From NCBI GenBank assembly GCA_024138025.1, contig JAMXBD010003398.1:1-64000 (forward strand): 64,000 nt of DNA, written 5' to 3'. Shown in pieces: positions 12,084-24,789 of the stretch. Numbering within the stretch: the stretch's first letter is position 1; the number at the start of each line of letters is the position of its first letter. The notes beneath the pieces were generated by a model. The model saw nothing but the letters and a program-made list of their open reading frames with translations, had not been told where the DNA came from and did no database searches. The DNA is from Combretum micranthum (Eukaryota > Streptophyta > Magnoliopsida > Myrtales > Combretaceae). Position numbers and translations under genes: made by a program.

Positions 12084-13212
12084 GGATAAGTTCATGTAGA
12101 AAAATAACAAAATCCTTGCATTTTTTTAGGTCATTATGATTATGAGACACATATTGTTATTGATATTTAATCTTTGGAAAAAATTACTAGCTCTAATTGG
12201 TGACTTCCAAGACAAAAATAAACATTGATAACAATAATTATACCAATTATTTATCTTTCTCTAAGTTGATAAATCACATGTGTTGAATAAAAAATTATTT
12301 CATATTTATTATCATATGTCTGTCATCTTTCCCAATAATAACTTTACATTAGGTTGATTATTATTTGCATTGATATAGACACTTCATGCAAATCTCCATT
12401 GTAATATATAAATATTTCAAAATGAAAAAAGAAAATTTAAGTAACTTTGGTAACATGTTACATCAATTAAACTTAATAAACAATTAGATGAGATTTTCCT
12501 AAAAATAATAAATTAACAAACAAAAGCGGTCAACCAAGGTTGTCAACCTTGAATTGGGGGTGATCAACCACAAGGCAATCAACTAGTGTAGGTTAACCAA
12601 CTTTAGTCTATTGGAATATGTTACTCTACCTTCAAACTTAGCGAAACTCTATTTTTTATTATTATTTTTAGTGTTTTGTTCCATATATTCCTCCTTTTTC
12701 AATTGTAAATTTAAGCAATAACATGGAAAATTCACAATAAATTGACATAATCTTATAATGATATTAATAAGAAAAGTGACTCCAGTATTAATCTTTATAC
12801 CCATACCAAAGCAACAATTTGCACATACTATGCTCTTAAGGGGCTATTTTACACATTCATGCATAAGAATTGAACAAATATCATGTCTTTCAATTTACAT
12901 TCGTCTTAGGGTTTCTTATGCTTGATTGTCAAAAATTAGGGCTTTTAAATGTATATAACCAAATCCACCAAATACAACAATACATAGATGGAATAAAGTA
13001 TCAATTAATATGTAAATCTAAATCTATTAAGCTAATATGTCATTGAAACCTTAAATTAAGCAAAATATCATATGTAGAATTGATTAAACCTAATCATTTG
13101 ATAAGGAATATAATTAAGCAACCTCCATAATTATTTAACAAGATCAATTCTATTTACAATTGAGAAGAAAAAAAAAAGTTTAATTTTAAAATAATAATTT
13201 TGTGGTAATAAG
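12084..13212. other. No gene seen
   Basis: AT-rich DNA. The only local structure is a cluster of GTCAACC and its complement at 12527-12600, including AAGGTTGTCAACCTT, a 7-bp-arm hairpin. Confidence 0.6.
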
Positions 13213-13217
13213 GGATC

Positions 13218-16200
13218 TGTCACGCCCCATATCATAAACGTAACAGCCCACCACATACTATATAAGACTCTCGAAATTCCATCCGAGCCCTTCGGGAGTC
13301 TTGTATAGATATAAAGCGTCCCTTTACGACAATAGAATACTCGATCAATGGAGTTAAGAAGTTTAATGTGGCATTCATTAGCCATAGATAATAAACCAAA
13401 ACACATATATACTTTACAAAGTCTAAGGGACATTCCCCCGCAAAATAATATTAAGTCCATTACAGTCATCCAGAGTCCTTTAGTTTCCAACGGAAGTCTA
13501 AACAAAATTGAAATAAACTTCTGAGGGAAACTCCTACCTCCGGTACCTGAGCTGTAGCCTGCCTTGGCCTAAGCCAAATGAATTCATGCTGCAACAAGTA
13601 AAAACTATAGGGGCGTAAGCTAACTAGCTTAGTGAGTGAAAACTTTCATATCACAATTAAGACAATTCATTCAAACAAGTGGTTACTCAAACAAATGATA
13701 TGCATCAAGCAAATGAGTTCAACAAACATATGGCTAACCGAAAATCATATGTGGATGGACTTGTGCCCTCCATCCCGGGTTAACAGATTAACGAATCCTG
13801 CGGTATGACGCTGTTTAAGCTTACGGTCAACTGAACAATAATTCGTTTTATGGATCACGATTAATCAACAATTTCGTTTTATGGATCACGATTAACCAAC
13901 ATATTTGTTTTATGGGTCACGAAAAACCAACAAATGCTAATGCTCCATCCTCGTCGTGAAATGAATGAATCCAATTAAATTGAGGTCCAATATAGATTAA
14001 TCCAATTCTTTTAGGTGACCAACAATTATTCGCAGACAATCAATATAAATTCTCACTAAACAAGCAACAGCTTAACACTCGGTTTCGATATTCCTTAAGT
14101 TCAACTTCACATATCAACAGCAGACAAGTATATAATTCCCATATACCCCATCATGCATAATCATTTTTATCTTTGCCTAAATAACTAATGCCACTATCAA
14201 TACAATCACAAGCAATAATTGAGAGCGGAAGTAATACTCACTCGGCCATGGTACGCCAATCTCTTAATAGTAGTAGTCGGGTGGTAGGGTATCGTCTTGC
14301 TCGGGATCACCTACCAAATAAGAACAACCTAATAAGAATCTCATCACTAAACTAATTCAAGCTATGCATCTAAACCACACAAAATCGGAATTCTCGTTAT
14401 TTGCTGAAGTTCCAACTTAAAACGGTCATAACTTGATCATTTTAACTTGGAATTTCGCAAATTTTATATCGATTTCTACCTACTTCAAAAGATCTATCTA
14501 TTTCTAATATTATTTTCAAGTTTTGAAAACATTAAGGTCACGGAACAATGGGATCAGGTCTGTTCTGTAACTTTCCTCTTTCCGAAAAATTGTTTCGCAA
14601 TTGGTAAAAATGTTTCTAGTTGATGATTCATGTATAGATGGTATATGAATGAGTTCCTAGTATGAATGTTATGTAATGAGCTCAATATATGCATAGTCTT
14701 GATGATTTTTGATGATGAACTCTTATGAACTCCTAATTATTATGAAACCCCATGATGGTCATTTCTAAAAATCAATTCTTTCCAACTTTGCATTCCCTAG
14801 GGTTCTTAGGATTCTATTCTTGGAATTTACTTGTTATCTAAATAAAAATGAGTCCTTAGAATCTATACTGCCCATGACCTTCATTTATGCAATAAAATCC
14901 ACATTTTTCACTTGGCAAATATGTTTTTAAACAAGCTTTTCACAAAAATCCGAATTTTGGAAATTTTCTTTTCTTGCATTTTTCTTATGAGAAAACCTGT
15001 TTAATGCACCAAAATTTGAAGCTTTATTATATCTATTGTCTAAGGACTTCATTTAGCTCATAAAAAATTCAATTTAAGCTTGAATTATATGTGTTCATGT
15101 GGGCATTATTCCAAATTACGAATTTAACAATTTAATCACTATCTCAAGATTTTCTATTCTAACTCCACTACTTGTTTTACATACTACTCATGCCTAAACT
15201 CATTCAAACTTGTAAAAATCATTCCTTAAAGATACATATTACATATGCTCTTTATTTTTCATGTAAAATATGAGTTTCAAAGTGGTTTTAGTGGTTTTTA
15301 AAATAGGGTTCCAAAATCATCTGAATTTTCATAAAACATTTCTAGCAAAAATCTTTTCTTTTTCAAGTTTCTTGCTTCATATACATGAAGATCTATCATC
15401 TAACACATCTATACACATGCAAGTCTACGCTTTTATGATCATTAATGCATGAAAACTCAAGATAACTATATGAACATCAATGTAGATGAAGGCATGAATG
15501 TTTGAACACTAGATCTACCATATATAGTGCATGAATCATGAGTTTCATGGCATGAACATAACTTTCTATGCTAGATCTCTACTTTACATACATGAACAAG
15601 ATGATATTCCAACAAAAACTCTTTTAAACACTAGATCCACTTCTTGTGATGGCTTGAGATTCTTGTATTAGTGTTTTCATGTCCCTTGCACATGCTCATT
15701 GGGATTAAAAGTGGAAAACACACAAGAATGGTCTTGCCATTACAAGATTTAGGACTAACAAAACTTGGAATCATCATCTAATGGATGATTTGAAGAAGAA
15801 AAAAAGATGAAACAAACTTGTGGAAGTGTGCATGTGTGTGTGTGTGTCACGGTAACTTTAGAGAGGAGGAGAGAGAGTTTAACCTTTGAAAAATTTTTGA
15901 AAGAGTGAAAATTATATCATGTGCATTAGGATTTATTTGTAATAAAATGAGTAAAATAAAACAATTTAGAGGGAATAGGGGAGGGGGTGCGTCGGCCCAG
16001 GGGGGGGTGTGAGAGTGAGAGTTTGAAATTTGATAAAATTTGTATTTTATGTAATAAAATGTAATAATTTTATTAATTAATTAGGAAACAAAATTTCTTG
16101 GAAAAGAAAATTGTAATGAGTAGTTGTAAGGATGTAAGAATAGGGTATGGGTAGTGTGTAGTGTAGGTTGTACTGGTGAATAGTAGACAAGACATCTACT

Positions 16201-16607
16201 TTACCGGTTGTAACAAAAATACGGGAAAAATGCTATAACTGTAATTTTTATAGCCCGGAAAATTATAAAATTGATTTTTTTGAAATCCTTATAAAATTTC
16301 GGTTCTAATGAATATTCCGGAATATTTTTCTAAGTTCGTGGTCCCAGGGCATGTTTTTCCGTAATTGAGCTCGGGAAGACCCGAAATTGAAAAATTCCCG
16401 AATTTAAAATTTTTTAAGGTTCAAAATATACTTTAAAAGAATAATTCATATTCATTTACTTTATAAAACTTCTTTTATTATGAAACTGAAGCAAAGCCGG
16501 ATTTAGGGTTTCTAAGCTTCTCTCACAAGACTTAAACTGTACTGGATTAGGGTTTCGCTTTTCAACTCCCGGGGTTTACTTAACTACTGAGAATACCGGA
16601 GTTTACA
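13218..16607 (-). mobile_element. Solo LTR, TGTCACGCC family, TSD GGATC
   Basis: On the plus strand it runs from TGTCACGCCCC to GGAGTTTACA and is flanked by a perfect 5-bp duplication, GGATC, at 13213-13217 and 16608-16612. Length is 3390 bp. There are no polymerase motifs and no second LTR, so it is a solo LTR left by LTR-LTR recombination or a terminal-repeat-only element. Landmarks shared with the other copies include TAACTAGCTTAGTGAG at 13620 and CCAACTTAAAACGG at 14411. By analogy with the chromovirus at 34161, the TGTCACG end is taken as the LTR 3' end, giving minus orientation. The minus-strand open frame at 13131-13505 crosses the LTR boundary and is an artefact. Confidence 0.85.
14820..15330. 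repeat. Degenerate ~170-200-bp tandem repeats inside the solo LTR
   Basis: Three diverged units, each with a CTTCATTT/CTTTATTTTTC block, then AAAANTC.A.TTT, TTTTTAAA and a CCGAATTT/ACGAATTT end. The same unit occurs about six times in the longer LTR at 45604-50284. Confidence 0.55.
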
Positions 16608-16612
16608 GGATC

Positions 16613-17115
16613 ACCTCTAAGACTGTCATGTCAAACTAGTAAGGGATGAGAAGACTAAGAAGACATACATGAATTGATGATGGGACTAAAACTCTAAAAG
16701 ACAGTCATTCACCTTATGGTAATGTCTACTTAGGTTTTCTCACATGATGGGTAGAGAGAAAAACATGATGTATCATAATAATTGTCAATTACTTTAGCCA
16801 AGGATTTTAAGCCAATTTATATGTCTTATTGTTTTATTTCATTATAAATCACTACAATAATTGATATAATACATTTAGATATCTACGCATTAAATACCCA
16901 TAAAGAGGAGTCAAAAGCTCTACCATCAATAAATTAAATGACACTTTTAATCAATGGCTTCAATTTCTCAACTCAATTAGATAATCAACAATATACAAAT
17001 ATGGTGTGCTCCAAAATTGCAATATAATTCCATATTATAAGTTAAACAATAATAATGTGTTATGTTCCATTTAATGATTTGAAGAAAAATCAATTCTTAT
17101 GTATGTGTGATATAA
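16613..17115. other. No gene seen
   Basis: Flanking DNA between two nested repeat blocks; nothing supportable. Confidence 0.6.
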
Positions 17116-18866
17116 TATATAAATGGGGTAAATTACACTGGAATGTTACATCGTTTAGGGGTAAGTTCATTTGACGTCTCAACATTTCGAGTAGTTAAAA
17201 AGAGGCCACAACATTTAGAGAATAAATTCATTTTATTTCACAATGTTTTGAGTTGTTAAAAAGAGGTAACAACATTTAGAAAAGTGGTTTAATTGATGTT
17301 ACTATTGGCACGTATAATAATGTGTTAGATGTCACGCCCCAACGGGTACCCTAAACGTGACAGCCCGCCGTACACAATATTAAAACTCAAGAATGACTAT
17401 CTTAGTCACTCGAAAGCTTCCATATTGGTACAAGGAGTGCATTCACAACAAAGGAAGACCGATGGAGTAATGCATTTTAAGACATTGGCAGCGGAACATA
17501 CAAAATAACACTTAATATATATTTCATTGAAATAAAAGTCTTACAGCTTCTAAGGGTCATTTCCCCGATAATTTCATAATAACATGGTCTTGCTAAGATA
17601 AACAACAAAAGCTAGAAGATTTTAGAAGAAATCTACTCTAAGACTACAAAACAGAATTCCTCCGAAAGCTTCTCAAAATAAAGATTCTACAATAGTGGAT
17701 CAAGGTGGTCTCGGGTGCAAAAGATAATCCTACAAAGTCAAAAGTCTGTAGGAGCATAAGCATAACTTGCTTAGTGAGATATTCCTTACGCAAAAGTACT
17801 CACAATAAGCAATCAACCAAGTTTATTAAACAAGCATATGAATGCAACAAACATATGATCAAACAGTACATACGACTATCCGGTTTCGTATGTGTGATGG
17901 TTTTACCCTTCCATCGTGGTTAGGAAATGCTTTGAACTGGGTCCCAACCAACCTCCTTAAAGTTGCGTGCGTCTTGGGGTTCCAACAAACCGTACTACTA
18001 GTCCCCGGTCTTTCCTTACCTAAAGCAATCGATCCGGCTCGGCTACAACTTGAGACCGTATTCCTCGAACGTCCTAACTCTCAAGGTTGTAGCAAGGCAG
18101 CTTACCTTTCCGGTCCCACGCTGAGGAGTAGTAGCAAAATTTCGAAATGATATTCTAAGTGATATGCATGATCAATTTATTATATGGGGATTTCAGTATA
18201 ACATTAAATCATTTTAAAGCGATCAGACAATATTTGCACACATAACAATTCATACATATAAACATTTATATCAATCACAAATTGGATTCCGATATACTTA
18301 TTGTTCATTGATCGCACATAACAATTCACATACATAATTCCCATAATATCCCACATGCATATCAATTTTATCTTTTCCTAACATCTAGTGCTCTATTCTA
18401 CAAGCATATGCACGAATACGTAAACGTAAAGGAAACTCACTCGTCCATAGCTTTCTTCTAGAAGTCGAAGTAATCCTCTGGGAAGGGAAGATCTCCATCC
18501 TCGACACCTAAACCAAAAGAAATACCCGACATGAGTATTTCATCCAAGATCTAGCCAAACTTTATAATTCTATATTATTGAATTCGTAAAAATCGTATGG
18601 AATGGAGATTCCAACTTAAAATGGCCATCACTTGCTCATTTTAACTCGGAATTTCGCATATTATATACCGCTTTCTACCTACTCGAAAAGATCTATCTAT
18701 TTCTAAGGTTATTTTTTATCAAAAGAAGTTATTTGGGTCTTGGAATAGTAACGAACAGATTTGATACGAAAATCAAAACTAGAGTTTTCAAACTTTCTTC
18801 ATTCAAAAACTTTTGTACAAAATATAGATATATTTATATGATTGAAAAAAAATCCTTTGAATAAAA

Positions 18867-18915
18867 ACACACACACACACACACACACACATACACACAC
18901 ACATATATATATATA
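18867..18915. repeat. (AC)n then (AT)n microsatellite in the solo LTR
   Basis: An interrupted AC tract runs into AT. The LTR fragment at 8095-8720 has an (AT)n tract at the matching place, so this is a mutable site in the family. Confidence 0.9.
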
Positions 18916-19987
18916 CCCAAACCATATGCATGAATTTAGTGGTGTTGTCTCAACAATGATCTTGTATAACAATATGTCTTGAAAGTGAGATAAGCTTAAG
19001 ACTTGTAAAGAATTTAGTTTTGTTAAGAAAATTTCTTATTTTACTATAAGTGAGCATCTCCTTCTTTTAACTCCATTTTTTAAATAAAAGTAATTTTAAT
19101 CTTTTTAAATTCCAAAATTTTACTCTAGTAGTTTGGAAAATATAGTTTTTCCTAAATGGTTATATGTTCTAAAGTCTTTCCAAAGTTTTGATCCACTTTA
19201 AAAGAATAATATCAATGATCTTATAAGTTCTTTTTATTTTCTAAGTAAGGCTTATCTTTAGAAAAGTTATTCTTTAATAATTTTGGAAAACTTGTCTAGA
19301 CTTTAGTATTTTTAGAGTGTTGGTAGAAAACTTTGGTAAATGAGTTTGAGAAAACTCTTGGTTAAATCAAGAATTAAGTTTAAAGAAACTTTCTTATTTT
19401 ATTGGTTTTAAAAAGAGTTTGTGATAATCTTTGCCCTATGTATTCCTTGGTGAAATCACATATTATTACTAAAACTAGAGCTAAACTTATCTAACTTTTA
19501 GAAAAATATTTGTTTAAGATAAGATTTCAAGTCTATAAGGAAAGTAATTTCTTATGTGACAAAATTTATATTTAAAGAGAGTTCATTCTTATTACTTAAG
19601 AAAACTTATTTTCTTTATGGTTGAGACAATAACAACATATTCATGTATGAATGAGAATATATAACTATGAGAAATGTAAAAACAACATAAATAAGATAAA
19701 TAAAATAAGAGCACGAAATAAAGTCAAGTATTGGGAACCTTAGCTGCATCAAGGTATCCCGGGACTAAGAATAGACTAGTCCTCAAAGAAAAAGAAAAGC
19801 AAAAAAATAAAATTGTTTTGACTTGATATGGACAAGTCTAAGACTAGAGAGACTAGTCTTAATAATTGCATGAAATTAAATAAATTGCATAACTTGAAAG
19901 TAAATAAATAACAAATGAGACTTATATACTTTAAATAAATATATATACATAATATACATAATACTTTATATAAGATAGGTTAGAACA

Positions 19988-20028
<41 letters not shown>

Positions 20029-20046
20029 TAACAATAACAACATAAT
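19988..20046. repeat. (AAT)n microsatellite with AAC interruptions
   Basis: About fifteen AAT units run into AATAAC units inside the solo LTR. Confidence 0.95.
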
Positions 20047-21384
20047 AATAAAGAAATAATAGAACATGAACAAAAACAAAACATGAATAAATTGTTCCTT
20101 CTTTAACTCAATGAGTCTAAGAAACATACACTAAACTCATGTTAAGTTATGTGAACATGATAAGCATATGAAAGAAACTTTTACCTAAGGTCTATGTGTT
20201 GATTGAAGAAGAAAAGAATGGGTTGTAGTATTATGTGGGTCTTGATTTTCTAATAAAAAGAGAGAGCTTGGGGGAGATTTTGGGAGAGTGATTTTGTGGA
20301 GTAATTTTGGGAGAGTTTTAGTAGGAAATAAGTTGTGTGAAAGAATGAAAGAGGAAGGGGGTATTTATAGATTTTTGGAGTGAAAATTAGATGTAATTAA
20401 ATAAAATGAAAAAGAAAATAAAATTGATAGAAGAGAGAGAGGGGAGGCACCGGTTCTTGTACTTGTAGGGAGAGAAAATTAATTTGTTTTGTTTGTTTTG
20501 TAATAAAAGAAGTAATGTATAAAGTGTGATGTGATTAAAGTTGTATAGGGAAGGTAAATTGTAAGATATAGGTATGGTAGAGTGTAAGAATAGAGTGTAA
20601 GAAAAAATAGAAATAGGTGAATAGTAATGAATAGTAGAGAAGTACTATGAATAGTAGACTAGATAATTAAAATACCAGTAGTAAAGAAAATACGCGGAAT
20701 TAAGCTATATTTGATATTTTTAGTTACCGAAAAATTCTAAAACTGATATTTTTGAAAACCTTATATTTTTACTAATCTATTGGTGTTGTCGGAATATTTT
20801 TGCTATCCGGTGCATCGCGGCACGGTTTTCGAAAACTAATCCCGTTTGGATCTGAAGGACACTAGAAAATTACGAATCTGATATTTTTAAGCTTTCCTAT
20901 ATTATTACGAACCATATTCCACAATTATTTCAATTTTTTTTCTAAGGTTTAACAACACGGGATTGCCGGATCTAGATTTAATAGACTAGACATAGAACTA
21001 GGTTAATTTTAGGGTTTCATTTTGACTTCCGGTTCTAGGTTTTCTTATATTATCGAAAAATCTAGGGGCTTATATTAGAACTTCTATGTTTTAATTTTAA
21101 ATATTTCTCCTATTGAGACATATCAGTAGTGACCTCAATTGACCTACTTCTCTAAACATTATAACATTTTTTTAATCACTCAAAACGTTATGACCTAAAA
21201 TGAATTTACTCTCAAACATTGTAACCTTCTTGTATAATTTACCCTATATAAATGTTTTATTGATGAAGATAAACTTTTGTTATATTATGTGTCAATATTG
21301 ATATGATATATTATTATATATAAGATACTCTTCAATATTAGTTTAATCACTATAAAATTCAATGGATTACATATATATGTTCAT

Positions 21385-23065
21385 TCAAATGAATCATGAA
21401 GACAACCCTATAAACTTTAATATTGCCAAGGATCCCCAAAATTAAAAAAATTCAACACTTACACCATTGATGAATTATAAAAACAATCACTGCAAACAAT
21501 TCAAAAAATTCAACCCTTGCATCCTCTTAATGGAAATGTAGGTTTCACTGCTTTTATTTAGGTGGCAAATGACTAGATAAAAAGAATTGTTGATATATAT
21601 TACTTGAATCTATATTTTTTAAGAAAGTTGTATACAATAAAATATTCGAGTCATTACATTAATCTAATTAAAAAATCCAAAAGTACAACTCAAGCAATAA
21701 GTAGAAATTAAAGAATTAATGACAAAAAGACTCCTATGTATACTTTAGATATTACAAAGGCACCATAAATCTAAAAAATTCAACACTTTAATCGTTAATA
21801 TCAGTTCGAGTTCCATTTAGTCAACTTATGACCAATGTTAGCCCATATATTTAGCTTAATTTAGAAGAAATAATGTGTTCTGAGTTTAACATTTTACCTA
21901 ACCATTGGTTGCCGTTTTTAGTTGCTTTTCATGAGATTGGAACACTGTATACAACTTTTTTAAGAAAAATTTTGTGATTTTCACACAAATTTTGTTTGAT
22001 GCATATATCACAAGTAAATATATATCTTGTATGTACACATAACAGTTGATATATGTTATACAACAACAAGTGACTGATGTTAGCTAATACTTGTGCACAA
22101 ACACATGTTAACCAGGGAATAACAAGTGTATAATGTAGCTTCAACAAACACATTTAATTAGGAGTTTATATATTTTGACAAATTTAATTAGATGGTAACC
22201 TTTAAACATGGTTAATTTAGTAGAGCAATCATACTTAAACATGGCTATTATAGATAAATGGCCACATTTAAAAAGCCAATGTAACTAAATGACCACATCT
22301 AAATGAGGCTAATCTATATGGAATAGTCACGTTTACTTATTGCAAAGTTATTATTACAACCACTTTTAAACATGTCTAACTTCATGATTGGTCACACTTA
22401 AACATAATAAACCTATACAAATTTAGCAATGTGACTAATTTATAAACTTGGTCATGTTTACATATTACAAAGTTAGCAAAATAGTCACATTTAGTTGTGG
22501 CAAATTTAGTTGCAGAGTAACGTATGATGACACAAATTTAGTATAATAGCAATACTTAAACGTAGCTAATTAGCACTATTCGTCACGTTTCACAATGGGA
22601 TAATAAAGTACAATTACAATTAGCTAAACTTATGTGTGCCCTATACATTATGATTGTTCACATTTAAATGTGACTCATTACAATATAATTAGTATATTAA
22701 ACAACGAGGCCAAATCAATCCGTAACATACCTTTCACAAAGTCTATTAGCCACATTTATTAAAATGCAACATATTGTATTTGATCACGTTAAATGTACAT
22801 ATAAACACGTTTGAAAAACATGGCAAATGATCATAGAATTTATAGAATGCAAAATGTCTCTATAATTTGTAAAGTTTATAAGAGTGTCTCCATAATTTAT
22901 AAAGATTAGTGAGCATTATATTTTTTGAATTGGGGGTGTCTTTGTAAGTTTTGAAGTTTACAAGGGTGTCTCCATAATTTATAATTAGTGCAAGATTGAA
23001 TTTATCAATTTTGTGATGTCTCCAATGTATTTAAAATCAGTTAGAAATGTTTCTATAATTTATCT
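21385..23065. mobile_element. Putative non-autonomous DNA transposon with repeated TIR modules
   Basis: A module reading about CCCTATAAACTT, then AAGGATCCCC, then AAAAAATTCAACACTTAC occurs in plus orientation at 21400-21470 and again, diverged, at 21730-21800. It is inverted at 22840-22935 and 22940-23060 (CTTTGTAAGTTTTGAAG, GGGTGTCTCCATAATTTAT). This arrangement suggests long, internally repeated terminal inverted repeats. I could not find a TSD, and the superfamily is undetermined. The interior has a decayed minisatellite and no transposase. The minus-strand open frame at 21929-22153 is unrecognised. Confidence 0.45.
22204..22810. repeat. Decayed tandem array, ~33-bp unit
   Basis: At least ten units, each starting about AAACATGGCTAATTTAGT and ending AATAGTCACATTT. 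Individual units carry many substitutions and some insertions, for example AAACATGTCTAACTTCATG with GGTCACACTT at 22369. The array lies wholly inside the TIR element. Confidence 0.7.
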
Positions 23066-23196
23066 TTTATATTTTCTCATTTATACTGCTCATCCACTTC
23101 GTTAAATAAATAAGGTTGTAATAAAATATTTACTTCTAAAAAATGGAATAGAGTTATAATAGCATTTTCTAGGAATGCACCAAGTCAAGTTTGGGA

Positions 23197-23713
23197 TAGG
23201 GCATGTAAAAACCGAACCCGACCAATCATGTTATTGGGTCATCTAAAACATGAGAAAAAAGCTATTGGGTTTTTCTCATTATTCCAAAACTAGCCCCTAT
23301 AGGGTTTTTGCAAACCTAAATCCTGATCGGCCCACTCCGATTGAAAGTTTATCATTTTTTTTCTTTTATTGCAATGATATAATTTCAACAATAAAACATA
23401 AATTATATCACATATTATAATCTATATAAGAAATTTAAAAAAATTAGATACAAATGTCATTTACTATGGAAATGAAATTATGAAATTTGTAATCAATTAA
23501 TTGTATACATATTATTATTGATTTTTTTGAAATTTTATTATATTTTTATATCGGGTCAAGTTTTACATCGAGTTATATATATAAATCAAAACTCAACTCA
23601 AAACCCTAGAGGATTTTAATATGATGCCCAAAACTAGCCTCGAAACCCTATAGGGTTTTTAGCGGGTCAGGCAGATTAGGTATTCTATAACGATCCAACC
23701 GTTTACATCACTA
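23197..23713. mobile_element. hAT-like repeat with AACCC-rich subterminal DNA (tentative)
   Basis: The left edge is TAGGGCATGTAAAAACCG; the reverse complement of the right edge is TAGTGATGTAAACGG. Both resemble hAT ends (TAGGGATG...) and lead into AACCCGACC and CCCTATAGGGTTTTT motifs. No 8-bp duplication is visible, so boundaries are approximate. There is no transposase. Confidence 0.45.
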
Positions 23714-24789
23714 TCATTTTCATTAGTTAATTTCTTTTTATTTAAATGGAGATATCTAAGGAAATAATCTACCCAAAGGCTTAAGTAAGAAATAATTATT
23801 CAATATTATTTTATACTAGAGATTCTTTATGATATTACTATTTTGGTCAACAAAACGTCGTAATAGCTTTTTATTAGAAATAAAACTAAGGTGAAATTTC
23901 TATTACAGCAAAAAGAACAGGTATGTATTGTTACATAAATTATCCATATACAATTAAACAATATGTTAGTTTAATATGAATTTTCCAAACTTATTATATA
24001 ACACTACAGTCAAATTTAGTTTTAGAGATTAAAATTATGTCTTTAAACATAAATTTCTATCTCATAAATCATCATTTTTAATTCTATTTGTAGAAATATT
24101 TTTTTTTAATTAATTTTCTATTGTGAAATTTTTATATCTAAATATAGTTTTCTTTTCCTATAATGATTTCCTAATGTTGGGTTTTGATAGTGGGTTATAT
24201 TAATTATAAATGACACAATTCGTTGTTAAATAAAAAATAATGAACGAATAAGCCATTTTTTATCAATTATTTTCTTGATATTATGGATATATTTTATAAT
24301 TTTAAAGATTAAAAGTGTAGCATAAAAAAAAACATGTTATAACCTAATTAACCTATATAACCGGTCAAAATATGACTGTATACAGAAAAACTGGACCCTT
24401 GAGCTCGATATTCTATAGAGGACAAATTGCCATGATTACTAAGTATTGAATGCATATTTGGTTTTACTTCCATATCCCTTTCTCACCCTTGTTGCTTGTT
24501 TATTTAAGCGCTGAGATTCTCAGGTTCTTTTGAATATGATTTCAATATTTTTAAGGACTATACTTATTCTTAAGACACTATGCACCCCCCCCAACCCCCC
24601 CCCCCCAAAACAACATTTATAACTAAAGTAAAAGGAAATAAATCCTAAAAATCATTTTTTAGTTGGGAACTCACTTTTTTCGTTAAAGTTTTTGACTTGA
24701 GTGTCATAACTTGGGATATTGAAGTGTGTGTAATTAAGCAACATTTCCTCCATGTAAATTTCTTGGAGAAAGTTGGGCTTAAAGTTTAG
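23714..24789. other. No gene seen; poly-C tract
   Basis: AT-rich DNA. The one notable spot is a C-run interrupted by AA at 24585-24606. Confidence 0.6.

Larger units (their letters stand above)
17330..21074 (-). mobile_element. Solo LTR, TGTCACGCC family, TSD TTAGA
   Basis: On the plus strand it runs from TGTCACGCCCCAACGGG to AGGGGCTTATA (a decayed TTACA end), flanked by TTAGA at 17325-17329 and 21075-21079. Length is 3745 bp. It carries the same landmarks as the other copies (CATAACTTGCTTAGTGAGAT at 17760, ACTCACTCGTCC at 18435) plus microsatellites. No protein motif is present; open frames at 17705-18150 match nothing. It lies inside the MITE, so it is the younger insertion. Strand is inferred as for the other copies. 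Confidence 0.85.
17126..21244. mobile_element. MULE-type MITE with long TIRs, TSD TATATAAATG, split by a solo LTR
   Basis: Left arm 17126-17324 and right arm 21080-21244 are imperfect inverted repeats. Both begin GGGTAAATTA, then TTACA, and later GTAA.TTCATTT and several ACATTT.AGA blocks. A perfect 10-bp duplication, TATATAAATG, flanks the whole at 17116-17125 and 21245-21254, within the 9-11 bp range of Mutator-like elements. Subtracting the nested LTR and its TSD leaves about 369 bp, almost all TIR, so it is non-autonomous. Relatives are at 51264-53952 and 54120-55283. Confidence 0.85.

Noticed and set aside
13131..13505. 124-codon minus-strand frame
   Set aside because: It crosses the LTR boundary at 13218, which is fixed by a TSD, so it cannot be an ancestral gene.
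17705..18150. Plus-strand frames in the solo LTR
   Set aside because: No homology recognised, and sister LTR copies do not keep them open.
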